A DNA stretch of 64,000 bases from NCBI GenBank assembly GCA_001023575.1, contig CP011489.1, positions 248,001 through 312,000 of the forward strand. The letters are read 5' to 3'. Position 1 is the stretch's first letter. Each line of letters opens with the position of its first letter. The stretch comes from Actinobacteria bacterium IMCC26256. Lineage in GTDB: Bacteria; Actinomycetota; Acidimicrobiia; IMCC26256. Positions 11,066 to 19,250 of this stretch are shown one piece after another. The notes below the pieces were generated by a model. It was given only the letters and a program-made list of their open reading frames with translations, was not told the origin of the DNA and did no database searches. The position numbers and the translations under genes are program-made.

Positions 11066-11797
11066 ATGTCAGCGTTAGAGACAGGTTCAGAAGAAGTTGA
11101 GGTAGAGAGAATTCTCCTCAAGGGGCCCGCAGGCCCTATCGACGCTATTCACGCGCGCCCGCTTGGAATGCCGAGTAGCGGAGTTGTTTTACATCCAGAC
11201 ATCCTCGGGATACGACCACTATTCGATGACCTGGCGAGCCGACTTGCTAGCCAAGGGTTCGCAGTCGTCTCACCGAATCCTTTCTCTGAGACCCCAGCAA
11301 CAGAGCTCGAGAGTCTTGACGCTGCGGCACGCCTTGGGATGGTTAAGGATCTAAAAGACGAGATTCAATTAGGGAGCCTCGAGGCAGCAGCCGATTACCT
11401 CGTTGTTAACGATGGCGTTAGCGAAGTGGCAGTTATTGGCTTCTGCTTCGGTGGGATGTATGCGCTTAAGGCCGCTGCGTCAGGGCGATTCGATCGGGCC
11501 GTTGCCTTCTACGGAATGATTCATGCACCGGATGCTTGGCGGAGCGAGACGCTCGCCGACCCATTGGATGGCATCTCAAGCGCCTGCCCGGTGCTCGCTA
11601 TTTTTGGTGGAGTCGATTCGTGGACGCCCGCCGAAGACGTAGCTGAGTTGCGGGTAGCTCTCGCTGCGGTCGCTGGATCTGAGGTCGTTGTTTACCCCGA
11701 GGCAGACCATGGATTTGTACATGACCCGGATCGTCCTGCACATAGGGAAGATGACTCCGCTGATGCCTGGTCAAGGGTTCTTGCGTTTCTTCGCTAA
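11066..11797 (+). CDS. Dienelactone hydrolase family protein
   Basis: An alpha/beta hydrolase of 243 residues. The nucleophile elbow is GFCFGG, with Cys as the likely nucleophile as in dienelactone hydrolases. The acid residue lies in FGGVDSWTP and the catalytic histidine in PEADHGFVHDP. ATG at 11066 follows AGGAGCAG, a good ribosome site; the frame is open upstream into disA, but that adds no conserved sequence. Its location 7 bases after disA suggests cotranscription. The substrate is unknown, and a role in chlorocatechol breakdown should not be assumed. Confidence 0.85.
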   Translation: MSALETGSEEVEVERILLKGPAGPIDAIHARPLGMPSSGVVLHPDILGIRPLFDDLASRLASQGFAVVSPNPFSETPATELESLDAAARLGMVKDLKDEIQLGSLEAAADYLVVNDGVSEVAVIGFCFGGMYALKAAASGRFDRAVAFYGMIHAPDAWRSETLADPLDGISSACPVLAIFGGVDSWTPAEDVAELRVALAAVAGSEVVVYPEADHGFVHDPDRPAHREDDSADAWSRVLAFLR

Positions 11798-11805
11798 CTG
11801 ATCTG

Positions 11806-11823
11806 CCCCGTCTCATAGCGGGG
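11806..11823. terminator. Weak hairpin between convergent genes
   Basis: CCCCG and CGGGG arms surround an 8-base loop in the 57-base gap between the convergent hydrolase and Crp-like genes. There is only a mixed TCTCTC tract after it on the plus strand, so it is at best a weak bidirectional terminator. Confidence 0.35.
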
Positions 11824-11854
11824 TCTCTCAAGAGTGCTCGTGACCCTAAGTCGG

Positions 11855-12520
11855 CTACTGCTCGGCTCGCTGCGCAAGGCTCTCTCGGTCGAGAATGCGA
11901 TAGTTAGCGCGCCCGACGGTATCGATCCAGCCGAGTCGCGTAAACATTGCAAGCGCTTTGTTAACGCGTTCACGCGATGCTCCAACGAGCCCTGCAAGAT
12001 CCTCTTGAGTCATAGGGAGTTGAAACTCGTCGCGTTCTCCCGCTAGTTCGAGAAGGCGCTTAGCAGTTCGCGCTGGTACGTCAAGGAATACAGAGTCGGC
12101 GAGAGCTTCGTCTGTGGCTCGTAAACGCTGCGCTAGGAGCCGGACGATTAACCACAGCAACTCGGGGTGCTGCTCAAACTCTCTGCGCACCGCTTCATAG
12201 GGAATAGCAATCACTTGTGAATCAACTAGAGCGCGTGCATCGGCAGAGCGGGGCTGGTCATCAAAGGCTCCAAGCTCGCCGAACAGACCCCCCGTCTCCA
12301 TCACGGCAACTAAAGTCTCTCGACCGTCGCTAGCTTGCGTAGCGATTGCGATGCGCCCCTCGAAAACTACGAAAAGTTCAGTCGCAGTATCGCCCTCTGT
12401 GAAGAGGTCGGAGCCCTTTGTGAAGCTCTGGACCGTTGCTTGATTTCGCAAGGACTCAAGTACCTCAGGGGGCATCGAGGCGAATAGTTGTGTGGTGTTG
12501 AGAAGGCGTCTTTGCGGCAC
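11855..12520 (-). CDS. Crp/Fnr-family transcription regulator
   Basis: A 221-residue regulator with an N-terminal cyclic-nucleotide-binding jelly roll and a C-terminal winged helix. The phosphate-binding cassette region reads FGELGAFDDQPRSADA, close to the FGE...R(S/T)A pattern of cAMP-binding members. The recognition helix region is TQEDLAGLVGASRERVNKAL. No cysteine cluster is present, so it is not an oxygen-sensing FNR. It resembles the actinobacterial Crp/GlxR group, but cAMP binding is inference. It is divergent from carD, about 136 bases apart, so it may share a control region with it. Confidence 0.88.
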   Translation of the reverse strand: MPQRRLLNTTQLFASMPPEVLESLRNQATVQSFTKGSDLFTEGDTATELFVVFEGRIAIATQASDGRETLVAVMETGGLFGELGAFDDQPRSADARALVDSQVIAIPYEAVRREFEQHPELLWLIVRLLAQRLRATDEALADSVFLDVPARTAKRLLELAGERDEFQLPMTQEDLAGLVGASRERVNKALAMFTRLGWIDTVGRANYRILDRESLAQRAEQ

Positions 12521-12589
12521 ATCTGCAGACTAGCCAAACGTCAACTATTCAAGGAATTGGCTCTATTTCGGGTTTGGCCAGAAACCCTG

Positions 12590-12595
12590 TACAAT
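12590..12595 (+). promoter_or_regulatory. Probable -10 element of the carD promoter
   Basis: TACAAT at 12590-12595 is a strong -10 hexamer 62 bases before the carD ATG. The -35 region about 17 bases upstream (around TTTCGG) is poor, as is common in actinobacteria and for promoters helped by CarD or RbpA. A short GGGG...CCCC hairpin sits between it and the AAGGAG ribosome site. Confidence 0.4.
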
Positions 12596-12656
12596 GGGGG
12601 TCCCCCGCCGCCGTCTGCGGCTACTAGTTATAGGGGTTTTAGCCCCAAGGAGTTAC

Positions 12657-13454
12657 ATGCCTTTCGAGGTCGGAGACAAAGTCGTTTATCCACATCACGG
12701 TGCGGCCACAATTGAGCGACTTGAGAAGGTCTCCGATCCCCTTGGGGTTCGGCGAGATTACCTAGTCCTCCGGCTCGCTTACGGCGAGTTGACTCTAAAG
12801 GTGCCCGCAGATAACGCAGCCGAAATTGGGCTACGCGATGTGATCAATGACGCGGAGGTTGAGGAGGTATTCGCCGTTCTGCGCAAGCGCGAGGCGCGCA
12901 TGCCAAGCAACTGGTCCCGTCGTTTTAAGAACCACGTAGAGAAGTTGAAGAGCGGAGATATCTACCAGGTCGCCGAGGTTGTCCGTAACCTGACAATTCG
13001 TGAGCGCGATAAAGGCCTCAGCGCAGGCGAGAAGCGCATGCTTGGCAAAGCGCGTCAGATACTTGTAAGCGAGTTGACGTTTGCGCTGAATGTCGATGAA
13101 GACACAGCGGAGATGAAGCTTGATGAGGTACTCGGTAAGACGGGCGGCGTTCCAACCCCCAAGCCGATACCTGACCGTAAGCCCTTGATAGACCCGACTA
13201 CCCCTAAGCGCGCGGTTGTTCGCAAGCCTAAGGAAGTCGTCGCTCCGGCGAAGAAGGCTCCAGCTAAGGCTGCCCCCAAAGCTGTAGCGAAGGCCCCAGC
13301 CAAGAAAGCTGCAGCGGAGAAGGCCCCAGCGGTCGCAGCACCGGCGAAGAAGGCCGCTACAAAAACAGTGACCAAAGCTGTAGCTAAGAAGGCCCCAGCC
13401 AAGGCTGTAGCAAAGAAAGCCCCAGCCAAGAAGTCCCCTGCCAAGAAAGCCTGA
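12657..13454 (+). CDS. carD: CarD-family transcriptional regulator with long lysine/alanine-rich tail
   Basis: CarD binds the RNA polymerase beta subunit and stabilises open promoter complexes, notably at rRNA promoters. ATG at 12657 follows AAGGAGTT. The first 50-60 residues are the polymerase-interaction domain (MPFEVGDKVVYPHHG opening) and the helical DNA-binding region runs to about 160. Mycobacterial CarD ends near there, at about 162 residues. This protein has 265: after a proline-rich linker, residues from about 200 are built of AKKAPAK-type motifs like histone H1 or the tails of actinobacterial HU proteins. The tail should be highly basic and disordered and probably binds DNA. It opens the carD-ispD-ispF-cysS-rlmB region. 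Confidence 0.93.
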   Translation: MPFEVGDKVVYPHHGAATIERLEKVSDPLGVRRDYLVLRLAYGELTLKVPADNAAEIGLRDVINDAEVEEVFAVLRKREARMPSNWSRRFKNHVEKLKSGDIYQVAEVVRNLTIRERDKGLSAGEKRMLGKARQILVSELTFALNVDEDTAEMKLDEVLGKTGGVPTPKPIPDRKPLIDPTTPKRAVVRKPKEVVAPAKKAPAKAAPKAVAKAPAKKAAAEKAPAVAAPAKKAATKTVTKAVAKKAPAKAVAKKAPAKKSPAKKA

Positions 13455-13633
13455 GCTACTGGTTCGGTCTCGATAAGCAATTTTTATCGCCTTGGTGAAG
13501 GCTGCTGGCCTAACTATGGCGCTAACTATCGGGGCAGTTTTCTCCTAAAGAACAGACTCCAAGACGCCGATGCCCGAGGGATCGTTTTATGGGTGCTCGT
13601 TGATTGAGTGCTCATCCTCTTGGAGGTTTGGCT

Positions 13634-14722
13634 TTGTTCGTCGAGGTAATGCGCGGGTTCATGGTGCTCCTGGGTACCGCCGCGGGCTATTGGCTCGCTC
13701 GAGACCTAGTGCCATCCGCTCCATCGGCTGGCGGTATTGGGGCGATGCTTGGTGTTCTCATTGGGTACATAAGCGGAGGTCTGCTCGGCCGTACAACAGA
13801 TCGCGTTTTAGGTGTAGTTGAGCGACGTGTTGCGCGCCTACCGGGGCCCCAACTTGTCGTCGGCGCGCTCGGTGCCATCGCTGGAGCGGTAGCAGGGACC
13901 ATTTTGACGCTTCCGCTTCTCCTACATGTGCGCCCTGCGATCTCCATTCCAATAGCTGGTATCGCAACTTGGGCATTAGGGGCACTCGGATTTCGCATCG
14001 CCGCGTTCCATAGCGGCGACCTATTCGCAGCCGCCGGACTCTCAACACGACCGCTGGTTCGCGCTGAGGCATTTGATCCTCGTGATGGATATCTCCTAGA
14101 TACCTCAGCGCTGATGGATGGACGATTTGCGGGGCTGCTCGACTCCGGCGTCATCCGAGACGATCTATTCGTAGCGATATTTGTTCTTGATGAAATACAG
14201 GGGTTCGCCGATGCTGGGAGTGAAGACCCTCGCGCAAGACGCGCTCGGCGTGGGCTAGAGACACTTGAGCACATTAAGAGTGCTGGGTCTGTGAGAATCA
14301 GTGTGCTCGATGATGAGCTGCCCGAGATCGCTCAGGTTGACGCCAAACTTGTTGCACTTGCTATGCGACTCTCCCTGCGTCTCCTAACAGCGGATGCTCA
14401 ACTAGCTAGCGTCGCTGAGATTCAGGGAGTACCGACTCTCAATCTGCGGCGGCTCGCCGCTGATCTAGCGCCAGCGGTTCTTGCCGGCGAGCGAATGATG
14501 CTTCGAATTCTTAAAGCCGGGCGCGAGCCGGGTCAGGGAGTTGGATTTCTTGACGACGGCTCTATGGTGATTGTTAACGGTGGATCAGCGTCTATTGGCG
14601 CCGAACCGATGGAGATAGTGGTCTCCTCTGTGGTTCCAAATGCAGCAGGGCGCCTAATTTTTGCAAAGCCTGCAGTTAGTTTGCGCGAAACACCTGCATC
14701 CTCGGGCATCATTGGTAAATGA
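13634..14722 (+). CDS. Membrane-anchored PIN-TRAM domain protein
   Basis: This protein has several N-terminal transmembrane helices (about residues 5-125), a PIN nuclease-like domain and a C-terminal TRAM RNA-binding domain, the YacL architecture. PIN acidic residues are seen in LLDTSALMDGRF, LDEIQGFAD, VDAKLVALA and TADAQLA. The TRAM part includes EPGQGVGFLDDGSMVIV. I chose TTG at 13634 because GGAGG at 13622-13626 sits 7 bases upstream; ATG 13649 and TTG 13604 are alternatives. Its stop overlaps the ispD start by four bases (ATGA). RNA cleavage is inferred from the PIN fold and is not proven for this group. Confidence 0.88.
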   Translation: MFVEVMRGFMVLLGTAAGYWLARDLVPSAPSAGGIGAMLGVLIGYISGGLLGRTTDRVLGVVERRVARLPGPQLVVGALGAIAGAVAGTILTLPLLLHVRPAISIPIAGIATWALGALGFRIAAFHSGDLFAAAGLSTRPLVRAEAFDPRDGYLLDTSALMDGRFAGLLDSGVIRDDLFVAIFVLDEIQGFADAGSEDPRARRARRGLETLEHIKSAGSVRISVLDDELPEIAQVDAKLVALAMRLSLRLLTADAQLASVAEIQGVPTLNLRRLAADLAPAVLAGERMMLRILKAGREPGQGVGFLDDGSMVIVNGGSASIGAEPMEIVVSSVVPNAAGRLIFAKPAVSLRETPASSGIIGK

Positions 14723-15384
14723 CCACTTGGGCAATTCTTCTTGGAGCGGGTAGCGGCACGCGCTTTGGGGCTCAGAAGCAGTTCCTAGATCTTGATGGGG
14801 CGCGCATCATTGATCGCGCCATCCACGGAGCCCACGATGCTGTAGATGCCGTTGTACTTGTACTCCCCGCGGGGGAGTCATGGGTTGGGCCACCGGTCCA
14901 TGCTGTAGTTGAAGGCGGGGCGCAGAGATCCGACTCAGTTCGCGCTGGGCTCGCTGTGATTCCTCCCGAGGTGGAGGTGATAGTTGTGCATGATGTGGCG
15001 CGCCCACTTGCAACACGTGCGACTTACTCCGCAGTTATTGATGCAGTTAAGGCTGGGGCTGATGGCGCAGTTCCGGGGATTGCAATCTCCGACACGATCA
15101 AGCGCGTTAGTCAAGGCATGGTTGTAGAGACACTCAATCGGAATGAACTCGTAGCGGTGCAGACACCACAGGCTTTCAATGCTACGAAGCTCCGAGACGC
15201 GCATCTTGCTGGCGGCGATGCAACAGATGACGCTGGATTGATCGAGGCAATTGGGGGTACCGTCATGGTCGTGCAGGGCGATGCGCTTAATCAAAAAATT
15301 ACAGAAGGCAGTGATCTAACGCGACTCGAGGCTCTCCTAGCGGAGCGCTCCACGAGTGAAGGCGACGCAGGGGAGAGCGCATGA
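14719..15384 (+). CDS. ispD: 2-C-methyl-D-erythritol 4-phosphate cytidylyltransferase
   Basis: IspD transfers CMP to MEP in the non-mevalonate isoprenoid pathway. The 221-residue protein has the nucleotide-binding loop LLGAGSGTRFGAQKQ near the N terminus, the VHDVARPL motif, and TPQAF downstream. It overlaps the preceding PIN-TRAM gene and the following ispF gene by four bases each (ATGA at both ends), so all three are very probably translationally coupled. The pathway product would feed the polyprenyl synthase at 3191 and undecaprenyl carrier lipid recycled by UppP at 57121. Confidence 0.95.
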   Translation: MTTWAILLGAGSGTRFGAQKQFLDLDGARIIDRAIHGAHDAVDAVVLVLPAGESWVGPPVHAVVEGGAQRSDSVRAGLAVIPPEVEVIVVHDVARPLATRATYSAVIDAVKAGADGAVPGIAISDTIKRVSQGMVVETLNRNELVAVQTPQAFNATKLRDAHLAGGDATDDAGLIEAIGGTVMVVQGDALNQKITEGSDLTRLEALLAERSTSEGDAGESA

Positions 15385-15875
15385 TCTTTCGCGTTGGGCT
15401 TGGTTTTGATGTTCACCCATTCGGCGGTGATGCTCCACTAGTCATAGGTGGAGTGAGGATCGAGGGCCAGGGCCTAGTTGGTCACTCAGATGCAGACGTC
15501 GTCGCACATGCTGTTGCCGACTCGCTGCTCGGACCGGCGGGGCTCCCCGATCTTGGGTCGCTCTTCCCGGCTAGCGACCCGAAATATTCTGGCATTTCAT
15601 CGATGGAGTTACTCTCGGATGTGGCTCGGCGGGTCAGTGCTCAGGGTTGGTGGGTCCAGAACGTAGATGTCGTGATAGCTGCTGAGCAGCCACGTCTCGC
15701 TGAGCATCTCGCTGCGATGCAGTCAGGGCTTGCCCAGGCTCTCGCTCCCCTCCAGGAGCCGCTCGGTGTAGCCCTGCATGTCTCCGTTACCCCGAAACGC
15801 GGAGAGGGCCTTGGTTTCGTTGGCCGGGTTGAGGGAATCGCCTGTTGGGCAGTGGCGATGCTCAACAAAGGTTGA
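15381..15875 (+). CDS. ispF: 2-C-methyl-D-erythritol 2,4-cyclodiphosphate synthase
   Basis: IspF cyclises CDP-ME 2-phosphate to MEcPP. The 164-residue protein is a normal length and shows the metal ligands in GLGFDVHPF (Asp and His near residues 9-11), then GHSDADVVAHAVADSLLG, which supplies the third metal-binding histidine and active-site residues. VTPKRGEGLGFVGR near the C terminus is also typical. The ATG overlaps the ispD stop. ispD and ispF are separate genes here rather than the fused ispDF seen in some bacteria. Confidence 0.96.
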   Translation: MIFRVGLGFDVHPFGGDAPLVIGGVRIEGQGLVGHSDADVVAHAVADSLLGPAGLPDLGSLFPASDPKYSGISSMELLSDVARRVSAQGWWVQNVDVVIAAEQPRLAEHLAAMQSGLAQALAPLQEPLGVALHVSVTPKRGEGLGFVGRVEGIACWAVAMLNKG

Positions 15876-15905
15876 TTCTGATTGAGCGCGGGTAACCTCG
15901 CTGCA

Positions 15906-17285
15906 ATGACCGTTCGAATTCGCCTGCACGACACACTTCTTGGCCGCAGGGTCAACCTCTCTCCCCGGGTCCCTGGGAGCGTCTCTATCTATGTCTGTGG
16001 ACCTACCGTCTATGACGCTCCGCACCTTGGGCACGGCCGCACCGCTGTTGTATTTGACAGCATTCGCCGCTACTTAACGTGGAGCGGACTCAGCGTCATG
16101 TTTGTGAGCAACATCACTGACATTGAGGACAAAATAATTGGCCGCGCTGCGCGTGAAGGCCTTACTGAGTCCGAGGTAGCGCGCACATACGAAGATGCCT
16201 ATTGGTTCGAGATGGATCGTCTCGATGTTCTTCGACCAGACGAGACGCCCCATGCAACTCAGTACATCTCCGAGATGCTCGAATTAATAGCGGAGTTAAT
16301 CGAGAAGGATCATGCCTACGTAATTGACGGGCAGGGTGTGTACTTCAATGTGCCTTCGTACGACGGATACGGCGAACTCTCGAACCGCAGGCTTGATGAT
16401 CTTCTTGAAGGTGCAGGCTCGCGCGTTGAGATAGATACTGCGAAGAAGAGCCCTGTTGATTTCGCTCTATGGAAAGCGGCAAAACCAGGAGAGCCTGATT
16501 GGGAGTCTCCATGGGGGAGCGGCCGACCAGGGTGGCACATCGAGTGCACTGCGATGTCCCTCCTACTCCTCGGCGAGGGATTTGATATTCACGGTGGCGG
16601 GGATGACTTGACCTTTCCGCACCATGAGAATGAACGCGCACAGGCTGAGGCCGCGGGGCACCCCTTCGCACGCCATTGGATCCACTCTGGGATGGTGATG
16701 GTCGGCGGAGAGAAGATGTCGAAGTCGCTCGGTAACTTCACCACACTCGGAGAGGCAATCGACGCTCATGGCGGAAGGGCAGTTCGCGTCGCTGTACTGC
16801 AGACTCATTATCGTGCCCAGACCGAACTCGGCCCGCTTGAGATCGAGGCTGCAGGGAAAGCTGTTGAGCGCCTCGATGCGCTAGCAAGGCGTGCGAGCGC
16901 CAATGACCTGCCTGCAGACTGCTCAACCGATACTGCATCAGTTGAAGCGTTTACCGCAGCCATGGATGAAGACTTTGGAACCCCTGCCGCACTCGCCGTT
17001 GTATTCGATGCAATTAGCACTGCAAACTCTGCAATCGATGCTGGAGACTTATTCACCGCTGGGACCTTCGCAGCTACGGCTTTTGAGCTTGCAGGAGCGC
17101 TTGGGGTAATGGTGAGGACGCCTGAGCGCGGCGACGATGCAGATGAGATTGATGCATTGGTGCTGCAGCGTGAAGAGGCGCGAGCGTCACGAGACTTTGC
17201 TGGAGCCGACAGGATCAGAGACAAACTCGCTCAGCGCGGTGTCGTGCTCGAGGACGGACCTAGCGGTACGCAGTGGCACCGATGA
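15906..17285 (+). CDS. cysS: Cysteinyl-tRNA synthetase
   Basis: CysS charges tRNA-Cys. It is a class I synthetase with the HIGH-type motif in [16 protein letters not shown] (HLGH), the KMSKSLGN motif, and zinc-ligand candidates in the N-terminal Cys, the HIECTAM segment and [11 protein letters not shown] at 15906 is chosen (459 residues); a TTG at 15882 is in frame with an AAAGG about 9 bases upstream and cannot be excluded. It overlaps rlmB by four bases. The mycobacterial ispF-cysS-rlmB order is the same. Confidence 0.95.
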   Translation: MTVRIRLHDTLLGRRVNLSPRVPGSVSIYVCGPTVYDAPHLGHGRTAVVFDSIRRYLTWSGLSVMFVSNITDIEDKIIGRAAREGLTESEVARTYEDAYWFEMDRLDVLRPDETPHATQYISEMLELIAELIEKDHAYVIDGQGVYFNVPSYDGYGELSNRRLDDLLEGAGSRVEIDTAKKSPVDFALWKAAKPGEPDWESPWGSGRPGWHIECTAMSLLLLGEGFDIHGGGDDLTFPHHENERAQAEAAGHPFARHWIHSGMVMVGGEKMSKSLGNFTTLGEAIDAHGGRAVRVAVLQTHYRAQTELGPLEIEAAGKAVERLDALARRASANDLPADCSTDTASVEAFTAAMDEDFGTPAALAVVFDAISTANSAIDAGDLFTAGTFAATAFELAGALGVMVRTPERGDDADEIDALVLQREEARASRDFAGADRIRDKLAQRGVVLEDGPSGTQWHR

Positions 17286-18268
17286 GTAATGACCGGAGCG
17301 GCGGAGAGCGCGGAAGTAATAGTTCCGGGAATAGATCAGGAAATAGTCGCGGAAATAGTGCCGGAAATAGAGCAGGTAATAGAGCAGGTAATAACTCCGG
17401 ACGAGGTGGTTATCGCGACGGCGGGCGTAAGGGTTCTAATGAGCAGCGAGGAGACTTCTCAGACCGCGGCCGTGGGCGTGACTCTGATGGATTTGACGCA
17501 TACTCCTCGCAGCCGCCAGAGCGCGAGCGTGGGTTAGGCGGAGACCAAGTTGAGGGCGTAAATGCTGTGCGCGAGTTGCTACGCGCCGATCGAAGAGATG
17601 TAAGGGAGTTGCTCATCTCGGTAGGGAGAGAGAATTCTCCGGCGATCGAAGAGATTATTGAGCTCGCTCGCGAGCAGCGCGTGCGTGTCCGTGAGGTCGG
17701 TGCGACTCAGATGGAGGCGGTTGCTCGATCAGAGTCGCCACAAGGTGTGATTGCTCGCGCCTCCTCGATCGAGCCCGTTGATATTGACGCATTGCTAGAG
17801 GATCCGAAAGCGTTCATTGTTGTGCTCGATGGTGTGACTGACCCTGGCAACCTAGGGGCAGTTATGCGAACTGCTGAGCAGGCAGGTGCGACAGGTTTCG
17901 TACTCCCTAAGCACAGAAGCGCCCGACTTACTCCGTCTGCGATGAAGGCAGCAGCAGGTGCCGCTGAGTGGCTTCCGATTGCACAGACCGCAGGTGTGCC
18001 GTCATTTCTTGAGAGGGCGAAGCGGGCTGGAGTTTGGTCAGTTGGATTAGATGCTGACGGGGACGTAGATGTAAATGAGATCCCAGTCGCCGATGCTCCG
18101 ATTGTGATCGTGCTCGGGGCAGAGGGGAGCGGGCTATCTCGGCTCACTCGTGGAAGATGCGACCTCATAGCGAGCATCCCAACCTTTGGGCACCTAGACA
18201 GTCTCAATGTCTCAGCCGCCGCCGCCGTCGCCTGCTTCGCAGTTGCCAGGCGTCGCGGCCGAGAGTGA
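17282..18268 (+). CDS. rlmB: 23S rRNA (guanosine-2'-O-)-methyltransferase RlmB-like, TrmH/SpoU family
   Basis: This SPOUT-family 2'-O-methyltransferase probably modifies 23S rRNA. The SpoU motifs are DGVTDPGNLGAVMRTAEQ, IVLGAEGSGLS and IPTFGHLDSLNVSAAAAV, forming the knotted SAM site. A substrate-binding domain precedes them (about residues 95-165, VEGVNAVRELL). Residues 1-85 are unusual: a disordered Gly/Asn/Arg/Ser extension with six tetrapeptide units of GN type, encoded by 12-bp tandem repeats. The ATG overlaps the cysS stop. The last codons and stop are the first copy of a 26-bp tandem repeat that runs on for four more copies downstream. Confidence 0.9.
   Translation: MSNDRSGGERGSNSSGNRSGNSRGNSAGNRAGNRAGNNSGRGGYRDGGRKGSNEQRGDFSDRGRGRDSDGFDAYSSQPPERERGLGGDQVEGVNAVRELLRADRRDVRELLISVGRENSPAIEEIIELAREQRVRVREVGATQMEAVARSESPQGVIARASSIEPVDIDALLEDPKAFIVVLDGVTDPGNLGAVMRTAEQAGATGFVLPKHRSARLTPSAMKAAAGAAEWLPIAQTAGVPSFLERAKRAGVWSVGLDADGDVDVNEIPVADAPIVIVLGAEGSGLSRLTRGRCDLIASIPTFGHLDSLNVSAAAAVACFAVARRRGRE
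17324..17395 (+). repeat. 12-bp tandem repeat encoding GN-type tetrapeptides
   Basis: About six degenerate 12-bp units (for example GGAAATAGTGCC and GGTAATAGAGCA) encode residues 15-38 of the RlmB-like protein as [S/R/A]GN[R/S/N]. The period is a multiple of three, so changes in copy number would keep the frame. Confidence 0.8.
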
Positions 18269-18381
18269 GGGTTGGGCGTCGCGGCCGAGAGTGAGGGTTG
18301 GGCGTCGCGGCCGAGAGTGAGGGTTGGGCGTCGCGGCCAAGAGTAGGGGTTGGGCGTCGCGGCCAAGAGTAAGGGTTGGGC
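18252..18381 (+). repeat. 26-bp tandem repeat spanning the rlmB stop codon, five copies
   Basis: Five head-to-tail 26-bp units start at 18252, 18278, 18304, 18330 and 18356, with core GTCGCGGCC and GGTTGGGC. Copies 1-3 are identical; copies 4 and 5 differ by a few bases (CAAGAGTAGG, CAAGAGTAAG). The first unit contains the last codons of rlmB and its TGA (18266-18268). There are no spacers, so it is not a CRISPR array. Open frames on the minus strand here are only translations of the repeat. Confidence 0.95.
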
Positions 18382-18462
18382 GTTAAATATCTCCCCGCTC
18401 TCGGGAAAGTAACGGGTTCGAGACTACGGTTTGGGACCACCGCGGGCCTCGTGCTTGTGAAT

Positions 18463-18539
18463 GCCGGAGTAGCTCAGTTGGCCAGAGCAGCCGCCTTGTA
18501 AGCGGCAGGTCGTCGGTTCGAGTCCGACCTTCGGCTCCA
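18463..18539 (+). tRNA. tRNA-Thr (anticodon TGT)
   Basis: A 77-base cloverleaf. The acceptor stem GCCGGAG pairs with CTTCGGC (one G-U). The D arm is in GCTCAGTTGGCCAGAGC. The anticodon loop CTTGTAA gives TGT, reading ACA threonine codons. The T loop is GTTCGAGTC and the CCA end is encoded at 18537-18539. It lies 81 bases after the 26-bp repeat array. Confidence 0.95.
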
Positions 18540-18660
18540 TTGAAGTGATCTTTGACACGCGCAAGCAAGGTGCGCGGGATAGGGTCAGACTTACCTGTTA
18601 GCCCAAAAATAAGGGCGGCTTGAACGGAGTCTGAGTGAAATCAATCGGAGAGTCGCAAGC

Positions 18661-19215
18661 ATGACGGATCAGATGACACCAGTAGGCGGAGCCCCTCGTC
18701 GTCGAGGGCCTGCAGCTAGCGGCGGCGGAGCACTTAGCAACCCGGCTGTTCGCGCTGCGCTGTTAATCGTCCTTGCGATCATTATTGGAATCGTCTTGCT
18801 GCAGGTTATTGATGACGGATCAGGCCCAATCGGCGATGGTGGAACGACCACTACTACCGCTGCCTCGACCACATCCACATCTCGCGGAACTACGACAACA
18901 ACTAAGGCTGACCCGAAGGAGACAGGAACGGTGCGCACCCCGCAGCAAGTCACTGTCTTGGTTCTCAATGGTTCAGGAGTTGGGGGCGCAGCCGCTACCG
19001 TCACGAATTCTCTGCGCGCTCTTGGTTACCAAACGCTTCCAGCCTCGGATGCTCCGGCTCAGGTAGGGAACACGGTTTATTACCAGTCTGGATACAAGCG
19101 TGAGTGCGCAGCGGTAGCTACAACTGTTGGCGGTAACGCTGGGGTTAAAGAGATGCCAACCCCAGTTCCAACGGGTGCTGAGCGCGCCAACTGCCTAGCA
19201 ATTCTTGGTACGTAG
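18661..19215 (+). CDS. Membrane-anchored LytR_C-domain protein
   Basis: A 184-residue protein with a basic N terminus, one transmembrane helix (about residues 33-52, ALLIVLAIIIGIVLLQVI), a long Thr/Ser linker (about 60-88) and a C-terminal LytR_C domain (about 92-184, VTVLVLNGSGVGGAAATV opening). LytR_C usually follows the LytR-CpsA-Psr ligase domain that attaches glycopolymers to peptidoglycan. Here it stands alone, outside the membrane, without the catalytic domain, so the protein is more likely an accessory or cell-wall-binding factor. GGAGAG precedes the ATG by about 9 bases. Confidence 0.8.
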   Translation: MTDQMTPVGGAPRRRGPAASGGGALSNPAVRAALLIVLAIIIGIVLLQVIDDGSGPIGDGGTTTTTAASTTSTSRGTTTTTKADPKETGTVRTPQQVTVLVLNGSGVGGAAATVTNSLRALGYQTLPASDAPAQVGNTVYYQSGYKRECAAVATTVGGNAGVKEMPTPVPTGAERANCLAILGT

Positions 19216-19250
19216 ACACGCGCTCTCGTAATAACGGAGATTTAGAACCT

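Noticed and set aside
13475-13493. CGATAA/TTATCG hairpin after carD as a terminator
   Set aside because: The stem is AT-rich and weak and lacks a downstream T run; readthrough into the PIN-TRAM gene is likely.
18252-18440. CRISPR-like array or minus-strand proline-rich genes in the 26-bp repeats
   Set aside because: The units are directly adjacent with no spacers, and the minus-strand frames merely translate the repeat; they have no ribosome site or conserved content.
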